A stretch of DNA of 64,000 nt from Emcibacteraceae bacterium (GTDB taxonomy: Bacteria; Pseudomonadota; Alphaproteobacteria; Sphingomonadales; Emcibacteraceae). The notes beneath the pieces are model-generated. The model searched no databases. It had not been told where the DNA came from and saw only the letters and a list, made by a program, of their open reading frames with translations. Shown piece by piece: positions 9,164-18,403 of this stretch (within the stretch, counting starts at the first letter, position 1; each line of letters starts with the position of its first letter). Location: positions 124,001 through 188,000 of the forward strand of contig JAJFIR010000042.1 in assembly GCA_021774795.1 (NCBI GenBank), given 5' to 3'. The position numbers and the translations under genes are program-made.

Positions 9164-9748
9164 ATGTTCAAATCTATAAGAAATTTATTGTCCGTCGCAA
9201 CGGCAATCCTTGTTGCTCTAACGTGTCAATTAATGTCAGCCGAATTTGATACCGGCGGTAAAAATCCGGATGATGATAAAGTGATATATTATTTTGGGTA
9301 TGGCTCAAATCTCGATGAAGATTATATGCGCCAGTTCACGCCAAGCCTCAAATTTGTTACCACAGCCCACCTTCCTAATTTTCAAATCCAATTTAGAAAA
9401 TATTCCACTGACCTTGAAGGTGGCATAAGCAGTATCATTCCCCATCCAGGCGGCTTAGTGCAAGGTGTAGTATACACCATTGAGAAACCTGAAATGGACG
9501 CTTTAGACATTTTGGAAGATGTGCCGTTGGGTATTTATAACCGTGAAACTTTTAAAGTAATAGCACCCGACGGTACTTGGTATAATGCCGATCTATATCG
9601 TGTCGCCAATCCAAAAGGGCCTTTTACACCTTCCATCAAATATCTCGGTTACATGATAAAAGGTGCTAAAGCTCAGGGTATTAATCAACCTTGGGTCGAC
9701 TATTTGGAAGCCTTGCGGGCGGAAGTGATTAAAAGTAAGGAAAAATAA
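9164..9748 (+). CDS. Exported gamma-glutamylcyclotransferase-like protein
   Basis: The 194 residues begin with a signal peptide (MFKSIRNLLSVATAILVALT, cleavage near MSA-EF). A gamma-glutamylcyclotransferase-fold domain follows, with the substrate-binding motif YYFGYGSNL at about residues 45-53. An acidic segment EDVPLGIYNRETFKV (about 118-132) corresponds to the region of the catalytic Glu. Enzymes of this fold release 5-oxoproline from gamma-glutamyl compounds. Family members are normally cytosolic, so the export signal is unusual and suggests action on periplasmic gamma-glutamyl peptides. The ATG at 9164 has a good AAGGA site about 8 bases upstream; a TATAAT hexamer at 9124-9129 could be its -10. 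It converges with the PQQ dehydrogenase gene. Confidence 0.8.
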   Translation: MFKSIRNLLSVATAILVALTCQLMSAEFDTGGKNPDDDKVIYYFGYGSNLDEDYMRQFTPSLKFVTTAHLPNFQIQFRKYSTDLEGGISSIIPHPGGLVQGVVYTIEKPEMDALDILEDVPLGIYNRETFKVIAPDGTWYNADLYRVANPKGPFTPSIKYLGYMIKGAKAQGINQPWVDYLEALRAEVIKSKEK

Positions 9749-9755
9749 CTTTCTC

Positions 9756-11027
9756 TTAGCTCTCAGGCGGCGGTGTTAATTTCAAAATTTTCTGCATCGG
9801 CATATCTTGAATTACATAGAGCGCGCCGTCAGCACCCTGACTAACATGACGGAGCCGATGGCCGGGCTCACCCAAAAGTCGTTCTTCGCCGATCACGTGA
9901 TCACCCGATAGGACCAGACGCGACATATGCATAGATGAAAGTCCTGTTAAAAACAGGTTTCCTTTCCACTGCGGAAACAAATCACCATCATAAAAAGTCA
10001 TATCAGATGGTGCCATAGAAACAGGAGACCAGAAATATATTGGCTGCTCTGTACCCTCCTTCACAGTCAAGCCCGTTCCAACAGGTTTTGTGCCGCCCAT
10101 GCGACCATAAGAAACTTCCGGCCACCCGTAATCTTTACCGGCCTTAATTATATTCACTTCGTCACCTGCGTTGCCCCCTTGATCTGCCGCCCAAAATTCA
10201 CCTGTCGACTTATTAAATGAAAAACTATTTGAGTTGCGAAGCCCAATCACGTACGCCATTGGGTTTACGCCTTCCACACCAATAAACGGATTATCATCCG
10301 GCACGGAACCGTCAGTATTTAATCGCAATATCATACCGCCTGTCGCGGTTAGGTCCTGCTGGCCCATCGGGCTTTTGCGCTGCGTTGTAATAAGAAGTTT
10401 ACCATGACTGTCAAAAGCCATTCTGCTTGCTACGGTATTGATGAGCGTTTTTACACGGTCAATACTTTTACCGTCCGGCGAAAGTCTAGCACTTGAGATA
10501 CGCCAAACCCCAAATGGGTTCGCCGTTTTTTCTTCACGTGAAAGTTTGTTCCACTCTGCCATTTCTGCCATCGATTTTTTATAAGCGTCATCAGAATTAT
10601 CACTTTCCATACCGTCCGGCATCGCATGGTAGCTAATATATATCATCCTGTTATTTTCGAAATCCGGATCTAAAATAATATCATTTAATCCGCGTGACCC
10701 AAATGGCCGCACGGCGGGTACGCCTTCGATTGGGTTAGAAACAGAACCGTCAGTACTTATTATTCTAAGGCGACCGGGAACTTCCGTAACAATCATATTT
10801 CCATCCGGCATATGCGCCATACTCCATGGCCGGTGAAGTTCGGTCACAAAATCACTTACAACAAATCGAGCACTCTTGTCAGCAAGCGGGGCTCTGGTTT
10901 GTCCTGGAAATGCCGGTGCAACGGCCGAATTTCCTTCGTAAACCTGTTGTGCGTATCCAAAATTAATGCTTAAAGCTGTAAACACCCCAGCAATAATAAC
11001 CCCACGACCTAACTTATTTCGATTCAT
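9756..11027 (-). CDS. PQQ-dependent soluble aldose sugar dehydrogenase
   Basis: Periplasmic beta-propeller oxidoreductase of the Asd/YliI (soluble glucose/sorbosone dehydrogenase) family; it oxidises aldoses to lactones with PQQ. There is a signal peptide at residues 1-26 (ending FGYAQ). The family start HRPWSMAHMPDGNMIVTE appears at about 65-82 (usually L-x-PW-x-L-x-FLPDG). SRGLNDIILDPDF (about 109-121) and the blade RNSNSFSFNKSTGEFWAADQGGNAGDEVN (about 262-290) are characteristic. The 423 residues fit a single six-bladed propeller without extra domains. It appears monocistronic. Electron transfer would be to ubiquinone or a cytochrome not encoded here. Confidence 0.9.
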   Translation of the reverse strand: MNRNKLGRGVIIAGVFTALSINFGYAQQVYEGNSAVAPAFPGQTRAPLADKSARFVVSDFVTELHRPWSMAHMPDGNMIVTEVPGRLRIISTDGSVSNPIEGVPAVRPFGSRGLNDIILDPDFENNRMIYISYHAMPDGMESDNSDDAYKKSMAEMAEWNKLSREEKTANPFGVWRISSARLSPDGKSIDRVKTLINTVASRMAFDSHGKLLITTQRKSPMGQQDLTATGGMILRLNTDGSVPDDNPFIGVEGVNPMAYVIGLRNSNSFSFNKSTGEFWAADQGGNAGDEVNIIKAGKDYGWPEVSYGRMGGTKPVGTGLTVKEGTEQPIYFWSPVSMAPSDMTFYDGDLFPQWKGNLFLTGLSSMHMSRLVLSGDHVIGEERLLGEPGHRLRHVSQGADGALYVIQDMPMQKILKLTPPPES

Positions 11028-11165
11028 TCCAATCTCCCGGATTTTTGTAGGATGAAACTATAGAAGAAGATTTTCATCAAATCAATTAACATCAATTAAA
11101 ATCTGTATTGCTCTATAACCGCTTTACAAATATACATATACTTAACTGGTAATAATAACATAGAG

Positions 11166-11786
11166 ATGAGCATGGCAATTACACTTCACAAAGGCGACCT
11201 CGGCAAAGACATAAATTTTACAGGTGCTGTTGCAATTGATACAGAAACTTTGGGACTTAACCCTCATCGTGACCGTCTCTGCCTGGTTCAGCTTTCTTCC
11301 GGTGACGGCGATGCTCATTTGGTGCAAATCGCCGCCGGCCAAAATGATGCCCCTAATCTGATAAAGCTGCTCGAAGACCCAAATGTGACGAAAATATTCC
11401 ATTTCGCCCGGTTTGATGTTGCTATGCTTAAGAAATATTTAAATGCCGACGTTTCCCCCGTCTACTGCACAAAAATAGCCTCTAAGCTAGTGCGTACCTA
11501 TACTGACAGACACGGATTAAAAGACCTTAGTCGGGAACTCTTAAATATCGATATTTCCAAGCAACAGCAAAGCTCAAACTGGGGTGCCGACGAGTTAAGT
11601 GAGGCTCAATTGGAATATGCGGCCTCAGACGTATACCATCTGCATCAACTGATGAATAAATTAAACCATATGCTTGAAAAAACGCAGCGCACCGAACTTG
11701 CCCAGAAGTGCTTTGATTTTATCCCGATCAGGTGCGAACTTGACCTTGCCGGGTGGGAAGACACCGATATATTTGCACACAGTTAA
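11166..11786 (+). CDS. rnd: Ribonuclease D-type 3'-5' exonuclease
   Basis: DEDDy-type exonuclease of 206 residues, the short form found in alphaproteobacteria that lacks the HRDC domains of E. coli RNase D. Exo I is seen as AIDTETLGL (about residues 20-28), Exo II as FHFARFDVAML (about 79-89), and Exo III as YAASDVYHLHQL (about 156-167). It probably trims the 3' ends of stable RNAs. ATG codons at 11166 and 11172 are both possible starts. It precedes lptC on the same strand with a 171-base gap, an arrangement I know from other alphaproteobacteria. Confidence 0.88.
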   Translation: MSMAITLHKGDLGKDINFTGAVAIDTETLGLNPHRDRLCLVQLSSGDGDAHLVQIAAGQNDAPNLIKLLEDPNVTKIFHFARFDVAMLKKYLNADVSPVYCTKIASKLVRTYTDRHGLKDLSRELLNIDISKQQQSSNWGADELSEAQLEYAASDVYHLHQLMNKLNHMLEKTQRTELAQKCFDFIPIRCELDLAGWEDTDIFAHS

Positions 11787-11957
11787 AAGTAAGTAAGGTG
11801 TTCTGCGATTACGCAAATGTAAATAATAGATGCAAAAAACGTGCCTTTTACCTTGAAGCCCTCCTTCATAAGCATTACATTTATACTATTATCACTTAAT
11901 ATTCCTTGTTTTAGCCACTATTGCCTCTTAGCAATGCTAGAATAAAAATGAATATGA

Positions 11958-12674
11958 TTGAGAAAGTGGATATATAAGATATTGAACGATCATCCAGACC
12001 AAATATTGCATTCAAATGAAGCCGTTTCTTTCGATGAAAACGAGCGACAAATAAACCGCGCTGCCCAACTCAAGAAAATGGTCCCGGTTCTAACATTAGT
12101 TGCCTTATTATCACTTATTCTTTATCCAATATTATCTTCCCGTGAAAGCAGTTTTACGTTGGCAATAGATCGGCTCGAGCAACGCGACGAAAAAGCAAAA
12201 TTAATTAAACCCAGTTACGTTGATATCGACCGAAATAATAACCCGGTAAACATTTCCGCAGAATCTGCATATCGCGAAGAAAATGAACACACCGACTATT
12301 ATTTCACCCATTTGGTGGCTCAAATGTCTTTATCAGCAGGAGAAGCGATTGAAATTTTCGCCAATAATGGTTCCCTCAATACCGGCACCCAGATTATGGA
12401 ACTCGGTGGCGAAATTACGATAACATCCGAGACTGGATTTTTATTGAGAGCGACGCAAGCTCAGTTTATGATCGCTGAAAAAGTGGCGTCGGGTAAAAAT
12501 GGTGTGACAGGTATAGCTCCCTTTGGGCACTTTAGTGCGAATAATTTTAATACAAATGTTGAAGAAGAAATAATTACCTTGACTGGTAACGTGAAGATTA
12601 ATTTTGACCCTAATAAACCGTTAGATATTTTCGAAGAAAATGAAACTGGAAACCCGGAAGGGAAAGTCAATTGA
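11958..12674 (+). CDS. lptC: LPS export ABC transporter periplasmic protein LptC
   Basis: Bitopic inner-membrane protein of the Lpt machine, passing LPS from LptBFG to LptA. One transmembrane helix (about residues 35-52, PVLTLVALLSLILYPIL) is followed by a periplasmic beta-jellyroll with repeated D/N-G strands (LSAGEAIEIFANNGSL, TGNVKINFD). The 238 residues match the longer alphaproteobacterial LptC with a cytoplasmic N-terminal extension. The start shown is TTG; it is uncertain because no good ribosome site is visible. Its stop overlaps the start of lptA by 4 bases, so the two are translationally coupled. Confidence 0.85.
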   Translation: MRKWIYKILNDHPDQILHSNEAVSFDENERQINRAAQLKKMVPVLTLVALLSLILYPILSSRESSFTLAIDRLEQRDEKAKLIKPSYVDIDRNNNPVNISAESAYREENEHTDYYFTHLVAQMSLSAGEAIEIFANNGSLNTGTQIMELGGEITITSETGFLLRATQAQFMIAEKVASGKNGVTGIAPFGHFSANNFNTNVEEEIITLTGNVKINFDPNKPLDIFEENETGNPEGKVN

Positions 12675-13207
12675 CCATAAATATTGATAAAATTACTTAT
12701 CTGATAACAATAACTTTATTTAGCGTCACGTATATGGGCGTTAACGCTTATGCACAAGTATCTTCCCTGAAAGATCATGAAGTTGAGAACCCAGTAGATA
12801 TCAGTGCTGATAGATTAGAAGTAAAGCAGAAAGAAAATATTGCTCTTTTTACCGGGAACGTTGTCGTCTCACAGTCTGATATGTCGTTAGTATCAGACCG
12901 GATTACAGTTTTTTATCTAGGCGATAGAGCAGAAAATTCTTCATCGTCTATTTCAAGGCTGGATGCTTCCGGTAACGTCGTTATGACGTCCCCTACTGAA
13001 ACAATAAAAAGCACATGGGGTGTTTACGATTTTGCAGAAAAAATAATTACTCTAGGCGGAAATGTTGAATTTAATAACGCGGATGGTCAGATAAGAAGTC
13101 CGAGACTGCAAGTAAATTTAACCACCGGTCAGATAACCATGGATGGCGGCAGGGTTGAGGGAGGCCAAAACAGAGTTAGCGGTCAATTTACACCACCAAG
13201 CAATTAA
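12671..13207 (+). CDS. lptA: LPS transport periplasmic protein LptA
   Basis: Periplasmic bridge protein of LPS transport (OstA-like N domain). It has a signal sequence (hydrophobic about residues 10-26, ending NAYAQ). Beta-strand repeats follow, with the family motif PVDISADRLEVKQKENIALFTGNV at about 41-64. A second set is SRLDASGNVVMTSPTETIKSTW. The 178 residues are normal. It starts with TTG inside the lptC stop (overlap of 4 bases) and is followed by lptB after 57 bases. Neighbours on both sides confirm the assignment. Confidence 0.88.
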   Translation: MTINIDKITYLITITLFSVTYMGVNAYAQVSSLKDHEVENPVDISADRLEVKQKENIALFTGNVVVSQSDMSLVSDRITVFYLGDRAENSSSSISRLDASGNVVMTSPTETIKSTWGVYDFAEKIITLGGNVEFNNADGQIRSPRLQVNLTTGQITMDGGRVEGGQNRVSGQFTPPSN

Positions 13208-13264
13208 TAGCAAAAGCGACATTAATTACAAAATGTTAATATCTTCAAGAGTAAAATACTAAAG

Positions 13265-14044
13265 ATGGAAAAAATTATAAAGCTCTCAACAAAAGATCAT
13301 CTGCCAGCCCCCGTTTCAATGGATGAAGGACTGGTTGTTGATGCGGTCGAAAAAAAATATCGCAAAAAAACAGTTCTTCGCGGTATATCAATGCAAATCA
13401 GAAAAGGTGAAGTCGTCGGGTTGCTAGGTCCGAACGGTGCGGGCAAAACAACCTGTTTTTACAGCATGGTCGGTTTGATCAAGCCTGACTCCGGTCACGT
13501 CCTGCTTGACGGACATGACATTACACTTATGCCTATGTACCGGCGCGCCCGGCTGGGCATCGGTTATTTGCCGCAAGAATCTTCCATATTTCGTGGTATG
13601 ACCGTTGAAGAAAACTTGTGGGCTGTTCTTGAGATCTGTGAACCAAATCCCACGAGACGAAACGAGAAATTAGAGAATCTTCTTGATGAGTTTACCATTC
13701 AGCATATCAGACAATCACCTGCGCTAGCTTTATCTGGTGGAGAAAGAAGGCGCGTGGAAATCGCGAGAGCGTTAGCCTCTGGTCCTTCCTACATGCTTCT
13801 TGATGAACCGTTCGCCGGTATTGATCCGATCGCTATTTCCGATATTCGTAATTTGGTTTCTCATTTAAAAGATAGAGATATTGGTGTGCTGATCACGGAT
13901 CATAATGTTCGCGAAACACTCGACATTATTGATCGTGCGTACATCATTCATGATGGTCAAGTTTTGATGTCCGGAACGCCGGAAGAGATAGTCGAGAACG
14001 AAGATGTTAGACGTGTTTATTTGGGTGAAAATTTCAGTTTATAA
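13265..14044 (+). CDS. lptB: LPS export ABC transporter ATP-binding protein LptB
   Basis: Cytoplasmic ATPase that powers LPS extraction with LptFG (not encoded in the window). All ABC motifs are present: Walker [10 protein letters not shown] (about residues 55-63), Q-loop [18 protein letters not shown], signature [15 protein letters not shown] (about 157-171), Walker [14 protein letters not shown] (about 178-190) and switch His in LITDHN (about 217-222). At 259 residues it has about 20 extra N-terminal residues; an ATG at 13319 is an alternative start that gives the usual length. It is followed by rpoN after 13 bases, the standard arrangement in proteobacteria. Confidence 0.95.
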   Translation: MEKIIKLSTKDHLPAPVSMDEGLVVDAVEKKYRKKTVLRGISMQIRKGEVVGLLGPNGAGKTTCFYSMVGLIKPDSGHVLLDGHDITLMPMYRRARLGIGYLPQESSIFRGMTVEENLWAVLEICEPNPTRRNEKLENLLDEFTIQHIRQSPALALSGGERRRVEIARALASGPSYMLLDEPFAGIDPIAISDIRNLVSHLKDRDIGVLITDHNVRETLDIIDRAYIIHDGQVLMSGTPEEIVENEDVRRVYLGENFSL

Positions 14045-14057
14045 TAGGAATACGTAA

Positions 14058-15623
14058 ATGGCAATTACGCCGCGCCTAGACATAAGACAATCACAATCAC
14101 TGGTGCTGACGCCGCAGTTACAGCAAGCCATTAAAATGTTGCAGCTTTCAAGCGCAGAGCTTGTTGAATTTGTTGCAGATGAAGTCGCCCAAAACCCCCT
14201 TTTGGAATATGGGGAACGATCATCGACGCCGACCGAAGAAGAGAATTTCCCTAAAACGGAACAAAATAGTACGGATGACACTCAGGCGTCACAACCGAAG
14301 GACGAACAAGCTCCAAAAACCACAGATGACTTTTTACAAGATTCTTCCACCGCTAATGCAGACGTAGATGCACCGTTAGATACTGACTATTCAGCACTAT
14401 ACGATGATAATAGTTTTTCCGATAATATTGGCGCACTGCCGACCCAAAACTTGGGCCTAAATGGCAGCAATATGATTACCGGCGGCGCTGGTAATTTCGA
14501 CTATACTGAATCTTCTACCGAACAGAAACAATCCGGACCACTTTCATTAAAAACGCATCTCGAAGAACAGCTTGTTCTTCTTGAGGCCGAAGCATATGAA
14601 AAAATCATCATCCATTATCTAATCGGATTAATGGATGAAGCAGGATATATTAATGAAGAAACACATTTAATCGCCGAACGATGCGGCTGTGATGAGGGAG
14701 ACATAGACAGAATATTCACAATCGCTCAAACAATGGAGCCTCTTGGGGTATTTGCCAGGAGCCTTAGCGAATGTCTTAAAATACAACAAATTCAAAATGA
14801 TCGTTATGATCCCGTGATGGAAGTATTTCTTGATAATCTTCACATGCTTGGCGATCGAAAGTTTAACGAGCTAAGACGTCTTTGCAAAGTTAACAAGGAA
14901 GATTTCCTCGATATGGTAGAGGAAATAAAAGAGTTGAATCCAAAACCGGGCCTGGAGTATGGAGAAGACATTGTTTATACAGTTGTGCCCGATGTTTATG
15001 TTAAAAAATCACCAAAAGGTGCGTGGTTTGTCGAGCTAAACAGCGAAACACTGCCAAAAGTTCTGATGAATAATAGATATCTTAATGAGGTTGGCAACCA
15101 GGCAACAAAAAAAGAAGACAAAGAATATATTGATAACTGCGTTACTAAAGCAAACTGGCTGGTACGAGCACTGGATCAAAGAGCGCAAACCATATTAAAA
15201 GTGTCCAGTGAACTTGTCAGATTGCAAAAGAAATTCCTTGATAAAGGCATCCAATATTTGGCCCCGATAAATTTAAAAACAATTGCTGAAGCGATTGAGA
15301 TGCACGAAAGCACGGTGAGCCGCGTAACGACAAATAAATATATTTCTACACCCCGCGGAATTTTTGAAATGAAATATTTTTTCACCAATGCAATCTCTTC
15401 ACTAGACAGTGATAATCAATATTCATCAAAATCAATCAAATATCGAATTATGCAATTAATCGACGAAGAAGATCCGAAGAAAATTTTATCTGATGATAAA
15501 ATCGTAGAATTAATCAGAGGAGAAGGTATCGATCTAGCACGGAGAACAGTGGCAAAGTACAGAGAATCATTAGAAATCCCGTCTTCTATCATTAGAAGAC
15601 GAATGAAAAATCCCGTCCTGTAA
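14058..15623 (+). CDS. rpoN: RNA polymerase sigma-54 factor
   Basis: Alternative sigma factor of 521 residues that needs enhancer-binding activators. Region I is seen as LDIRQSQSLVLTPQLQQAIK (about residues 6-25). An acidic Gln/Asp-rich region II of low complexity follows (about 58-160). The core-binding region precedes the HTH (HESTVSRVTTNKYISTPRG, about 415-433). The C-terminal RpoN box reads ARRTVAKYRESL (about 496-507), matching the hallmark ARRTVAKYRE. It sits between lptB and hpf as usual. The sequence is intact with no odd features. Confidence 0.97.
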   Translation: MAITPRLDIRQSQSLVLTPQLQQAIKMLQLSSAELVEFVADEVAQNPLLEYGERSSTPTEEENFPKTEQNSTDDTQASQPKDEQAPKTTDDFLQDSSTANADVDAPLDTDYSALYDDNSFSDNIGALPTQNLGLNGSNMITGGAGNFDYTESSTEQKQSGPLSLKTHLEEQLVLLEAEAYEKIIIHYLIGLMDEAGYINEETHLIAERCGCDEGDIDRIFTIAQTMEPLGVFARSLSECLKIQQIQNDRYDPVMEVFLDNLHMLGDRKFNELRRLCKVNKEDFLDMVEEIKELNPKPGLEYGEDIVYTVVPDVYVKKSPKGAWFVELNSETLPKVLMNNRYLNEVGNQATKKEDKEYIDNCVTKANWLVRALDQRAQTILKVSSELVRLQKKFLDKGIQYLAPINLKTIAEAIEMHESTVSRVTTNKYISTPRGIFEMKYFFTNAISSLDSDNQYSSKSIKYRIMQLIDEEDPKKILSDDKIVELIRGEGIDLARRTVAKYRESLEIPSSIIRRRMKNPVL

Positions 15624-15732
15624 GTTTTAATGTAAGGCGTAATTTGCGGATAGTGTTACGTCCTTTGGCCCGGAATTAAAAAACAAAGTCGTAATTTCAG
15701 AAACTTTGTGAAAAGCAGAACTATTGTGTGGC

Positions 15733-15761
15733 TTGACATCACGGTCACTTCACTCTAGTTT
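15733..15761 (+). promoter_or_regulatory. Candidate sigma-70 promoter for hpf
   Basis: A perfect TTGACA at 15733-15738, a 17-base spacer and TAGTTT at 15756-15761, about 70 bases before the hpf ATG in the 208-base gap after rpoN. The -10 is weak (3 of 6), so the call is moderate. The overlapping TGGC lacks a TTGC at the right spacing, so this is not a sigma-54 site. Confidence 0.4.
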
Positions 15762-15831
15762 CCGCGACTTTAAATGGATGTCGTATATGACATATAAATT
15801 ATTTAGCTATCTGAGATAGGAACTGAAGAAA

Positions 15832-16413
15832 ATGAAAATTACTGTTACCGGAAAACAATTAGATGTTGGCACAGCTTTAAGAGAACATGTTGAATCACGC
15901 CTGGAAGGAAGTGTAAAAAAATATTTCAGCCATACTATCGAAGGCGATGTCACGCTGTCAAAGAATGCGCATTTATTTAGAGCCGATTGTAAAATTCACA
16001 TCGGACATGGTATTTATCTTCAGTCAAGTGGTGATGAAACGGAAATATATGCCGCATTTGATACTGCCGCTGAAAAAATGGAAAAGAGACTTCGTCGATA
16101 TAAACGACGCATTACCAATCACCATAAAGAACGCAGCAATAGCAAAGAAGAACTCAATTCGGTTTATAAGGCTCAGTATAATGTATTTGAGGTAGCTGAA
16201 GAAAATGACGATGAAAACCAGGACAACATGCCAGTAATTGTCGCTGAAATGGATATGGACATTCCCGAAGTAACGGTCAGCGATGCCGTTATGAGGCTCG
16301 ACCTAGGTGATCTTCAAACCCTTATGTTCCGTAATAGCGGACATGGCGGCATAAACGTCGTATATAGAAGACCGGACGGTAATATTGGTTGGATAGACCC
16401 CAAAACACAATAA
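15832..16413 (+). CDS. hpf: Ribosome hibernation promoting factor, long form
   Basis: Binds the 30S subunit and forms inactive 100S ribosomes in slow-growing cells. The N-terminal S30AE domain (about residues 1-100) begins MKITVTGKQLDVGTALREHV. A linker follows. The C-terminal dimerisation domain (about 138-193) contains VSDAVMRLDLGDLQTLMFRN and ends NIGWIDPKTQ. The 193 residues identify the long form, which dimerises ribosomes without RMF. A good ribosome site (GATAGGAACTGAAGAAA) precedes the ATG. It is followed by ptsN, as in many alphaproteobacteria. Confidence 0.95.
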   Translation: MKITVTGKQLDVGTALREHVESRLEGSVKKYFSHTIEGDVTLSKNAHLFRADCKIHIGHGIYLQSSGDETEIYAAFDTAAEKMEKRLRRYKRRITNHHKERSNSKEELNSVYKAQYNVFEVAEENDDENQDNMPVIVAEMDMDIPEVTVSDAVMRLDLGDLQTLMFRNSGHGGINVVYRRPDGNIGWIDPKTQ

Positions 16414-16450
16414 CCCTTTCTTTGAAACAAAAAAAAGAGTATCTATCCGC

Positions 16451-16906
16451 ATGGATATTTCAAGTCTGATCAATTTGGATTCTATTTTTCCAAAACTCAA
16501 AGCCACCAGCAAAAAACAAGTCTTGCAGGAGCTTGGATCTATAGCCAAAAGCAGAATAAACAAACCAAGTCACGAAATTACGAACGTGTTAATCGAACGT
16601 GAACGATTGGGTTCAACGGGAGTTGGGCGCGGTGTCGCTATTCCACACGGACGGTTTAACGAAATAAATCAGATTTGTGGCGTATTTGTTAAACTGGAAA
16701 AACCAATTAGTTATGATGCGCTAGATGACCAACCGGTCGATCTTATTTTCTTGTTGCTAGCACCAGAGGGGGCCGGTGCTGATCATTTGAAGGCACTGGC
16801 GACGGTATCTCGAATACTAAGAGATCAAACGATTTGTGACAAACTAAGAGGCGCAGACAGCAGTGATGCAATCTATGCCATCTTAAATTCTTTACACCAG
16901 GCATAA
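16451..16906 (+). CDS. ptsN: PTS IIA-like nitrogen regulatory protein (EIIA-Ntr)
   Basis: Phosphoryl-accepting regulator of the nitrogen PTS that modulates potassium transport and stress responses in other bacteria. The 151-residue EIIA fold includes the phosphorylation site VAIPHGRF with His66, and QPVDLIFLLLAPEGAGADHL later. It is the last gene of the rpoN-hpf-ptsN group and is followed directly by a strong hairpin terminator. EI-Ntr and NPr genes are not in this window. Confidence 0.94.
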   Translation: MDISSLINLDSIFPKLKATSKKQVLQELGSIAKSRINKPSHEITNVLIERERLGSTGVGRGVAIPHGRFNEINQICGVFVKLEKPISYDALDDQPVDLIFLLLAPEGAGADHLKALATVSRILRDQTICDKLRGADSSDAIYAILNSLHQA

Positions 16907-16907
16907 A

Positions 16908-16942
16908 AAAACACTTCCCAAAAAATAATTGGGAAGTGTTTT
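16908..16942. terminator. Rho-independent terminator after ptsN, probably bidirectional
   Basis: Stem AAAACACTTCCCA (16908-16920) pairs with TGGGAAGTGTTTT (16930-16942), giving 13 perfect pairs around a 9-base loop. A-rich sequence precedes and T-rich sequence follows on both strands, so it can end both the ptsN transcript and the opposing SPOR-protein transcript. Confidence 0.85.
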
Positions 16943-16970
16943 ATAATATTAAATATTTTCAAATATAGTT

Positions 16971-18368
16971 TTATATTTCGCCGTCTTCTTCCTGAGGTGG
17001 AAGTTCGTCACGATATTTGAACTGGTCAGCAAGTTTTTTGTCTGTTTCGGATTCAGGCAAATCACCTTCCGCCACTTCCGGTGGACGCACCCAGCAATCA
17101 GTTCCTAATTCTTGGATCATTTTACAGGCATCACGAGCTTCTTCGTAACTGGTAAGTGGACCGGCATTTAACCTATAGAAATATCCTCTTGGCTCTGCGC
17201 TACGGTCCCCAAAATCAATTTCAGAACGGCGCGGCGTGAGAGTACCGATAATATCAAAATACTTTTCTTTAAGTTTATCCCAACCCGGACGCAATTCTTC
17301 CTTGGTGCGGTATGCCGCAATTTGCAAAGCCCAACCTTCCGGACCTAGTAATGCAGGAACACCTGTATCGTCTTCCGGTTCTGGTGCAGGTTCCGGTTCA
17401 ACCATAGCGACCGGTTCTGGTGGTACTTCTACGAGGCGAGCCACTGTGATCGCTTTCGTTAGCTCGTTATCATCGTTATTAAAGGCTTCATTAGCCGCAT
17501 CGGTTATATCAGTCATTTCGTTCTCTGATTGATTAAGAACAGCGTTAAAACGATCATCAGCCGGCAAATTTGTCAAAATCCTAAAATAATTCAAATTCTC
17601 ATTTGTAAGTTCAGGCCCACTATCAATTGACAGCAAACGAGATGACATAATTTCATTACCGGAAAGAGCATAAGCCATCGCCAGGTTCTGACGGTGTGTT
17701 GCACCAGCATCTTTATGTTGTGCTGCCTGTTTTAATATGGCTATAGACTCGTCGTGACGTGACTGCAACGCCAGTGACAAGCCATAATTATTAAGTAGTT
17801 TTAAATTATCCGGATCAACAGCTAACCCATCCTTATAAACTTCAAGAGATGCAGCTCTATGTCCTTGCATATCCAAAGCAAGTGCAAGAGAACTAATCGC
17901 ATCTACATCACTGGGATTCACCCGAACGGCTTGCTGCAAAAAAGGAATAGCTCGTGTCGCTCTATTCAGTGCTAAATAACTGGAACCAAGACCCTTTAAT
18001 GCCGCAGAATTTTGTCCATTTTTGCTGACCGCCATTTGAAAAGTTTCAATGGCTTCATTATATTGTCCTATAGCACTTAAGCTTTCACCTAACCCAACAA
18101 GCGGTGCTGCGCTTGTTGATGACCATTGATTGGCCCGTCTATATAATGGTATTGCCGCAGCATGATCACCCTGTTCTGCCATTTCATTGGCCAAGGTAAG
18201 AAAACTATTATCGGTTACGCCAACTTCAACAACTTCCATCGGTGTACTGGCATCACTTTGCTTATAAACCGCGGTTGAAGAATTTCCCATGTTATTATTA
18301 GAACACGCACCAAGTATTAATGGTAACGTTAGAATAACCAGAGGCATAAATTTTATGTTATTTTTCAT
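16971..18368 (-). CDS. TPR and SPOR domain lipoprotein
   Basis: Exported lipoprotein of about 465 residues: a signal with lipobox ILGAC, then at least five TPR repeats (about residues 55-260; for example GDHAAAIPLYRRANQW, GQYNEAIETFQMAVSK, RATRAIPFLQQAVRVNP). A Pro/Glu-rich linker (PEPVAMVEPEPAPEPEDD) follows. The C-terminal SPOR domain (about 345-430) begins ALQIAAYRTKEEL. SPOR domains bind denuded peptidoglycan, often at division sites, so this may be an envelope or division-site factor. An ATG 12 bases upstream exists, but the chosen ATG has TGGAA at proper spacing. It is third in a parA-RHH-SPOR operon (gap 35 bases), an inference about shared function only. Confidence 0.82.
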   Translation of the reverse strand: MKNNIKFMPLVILTLPLILGACSNNNMGNSSTAVYKQSDASTPMEVVEVGVTDNSFLTLANEMAEQGDHAAAIPLYRRANQWSSTSAAPLVGLGESLSAIGQYNEAIETFQMAVSKNGQNSAALKGLGSSYLALNRATRAIPFLQQAVRVNPSDVDAISSLALALDMQGHRAASLEVYKDGLAVDPDNLKLLNNYGLSLALQSRHDESIAILKQAAQHKDAGATHRQNLAMAYALSGNEIMSSRLLSIDSGPELTNENLNYFRILTNLPADDRFNAVLNQSENEMTDITDAANEAFNNDDNELTKAITVARLVEVPPEPVAMVEPEPAPEPEDDTGVPALLGPEGWALQIAAYRTKEELRPGWDKLKEKYFDIIGTLTPRRSEIDFGDRSAEPRGYFYRLNAGPLTSYEEARDACKMIQELGTDCWVRPPEVAEGDLPESETDKKLADQFKYRDELPPQEEDGEI

Positions 18369-18403
18369 TTTAATTTCCATTTCGTTTAACGAGCGAACTC
18401 ATT

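Noticed and set aside
11938-11943. Extended -10 TGCTAGAAT as the lptC promoter
   Set aside because: It lies only about 15 bases before the TTG start, leaving no room for a leader with a ribosome site, and has no -35 at the proper distance.
15725-15750. Possible sigma-54 promoter before hpf
   Set aside because: A TGGC is present but the TTGC element at the -12 position is missing; a sigma-70 -35 hexamer explains the sequence better.
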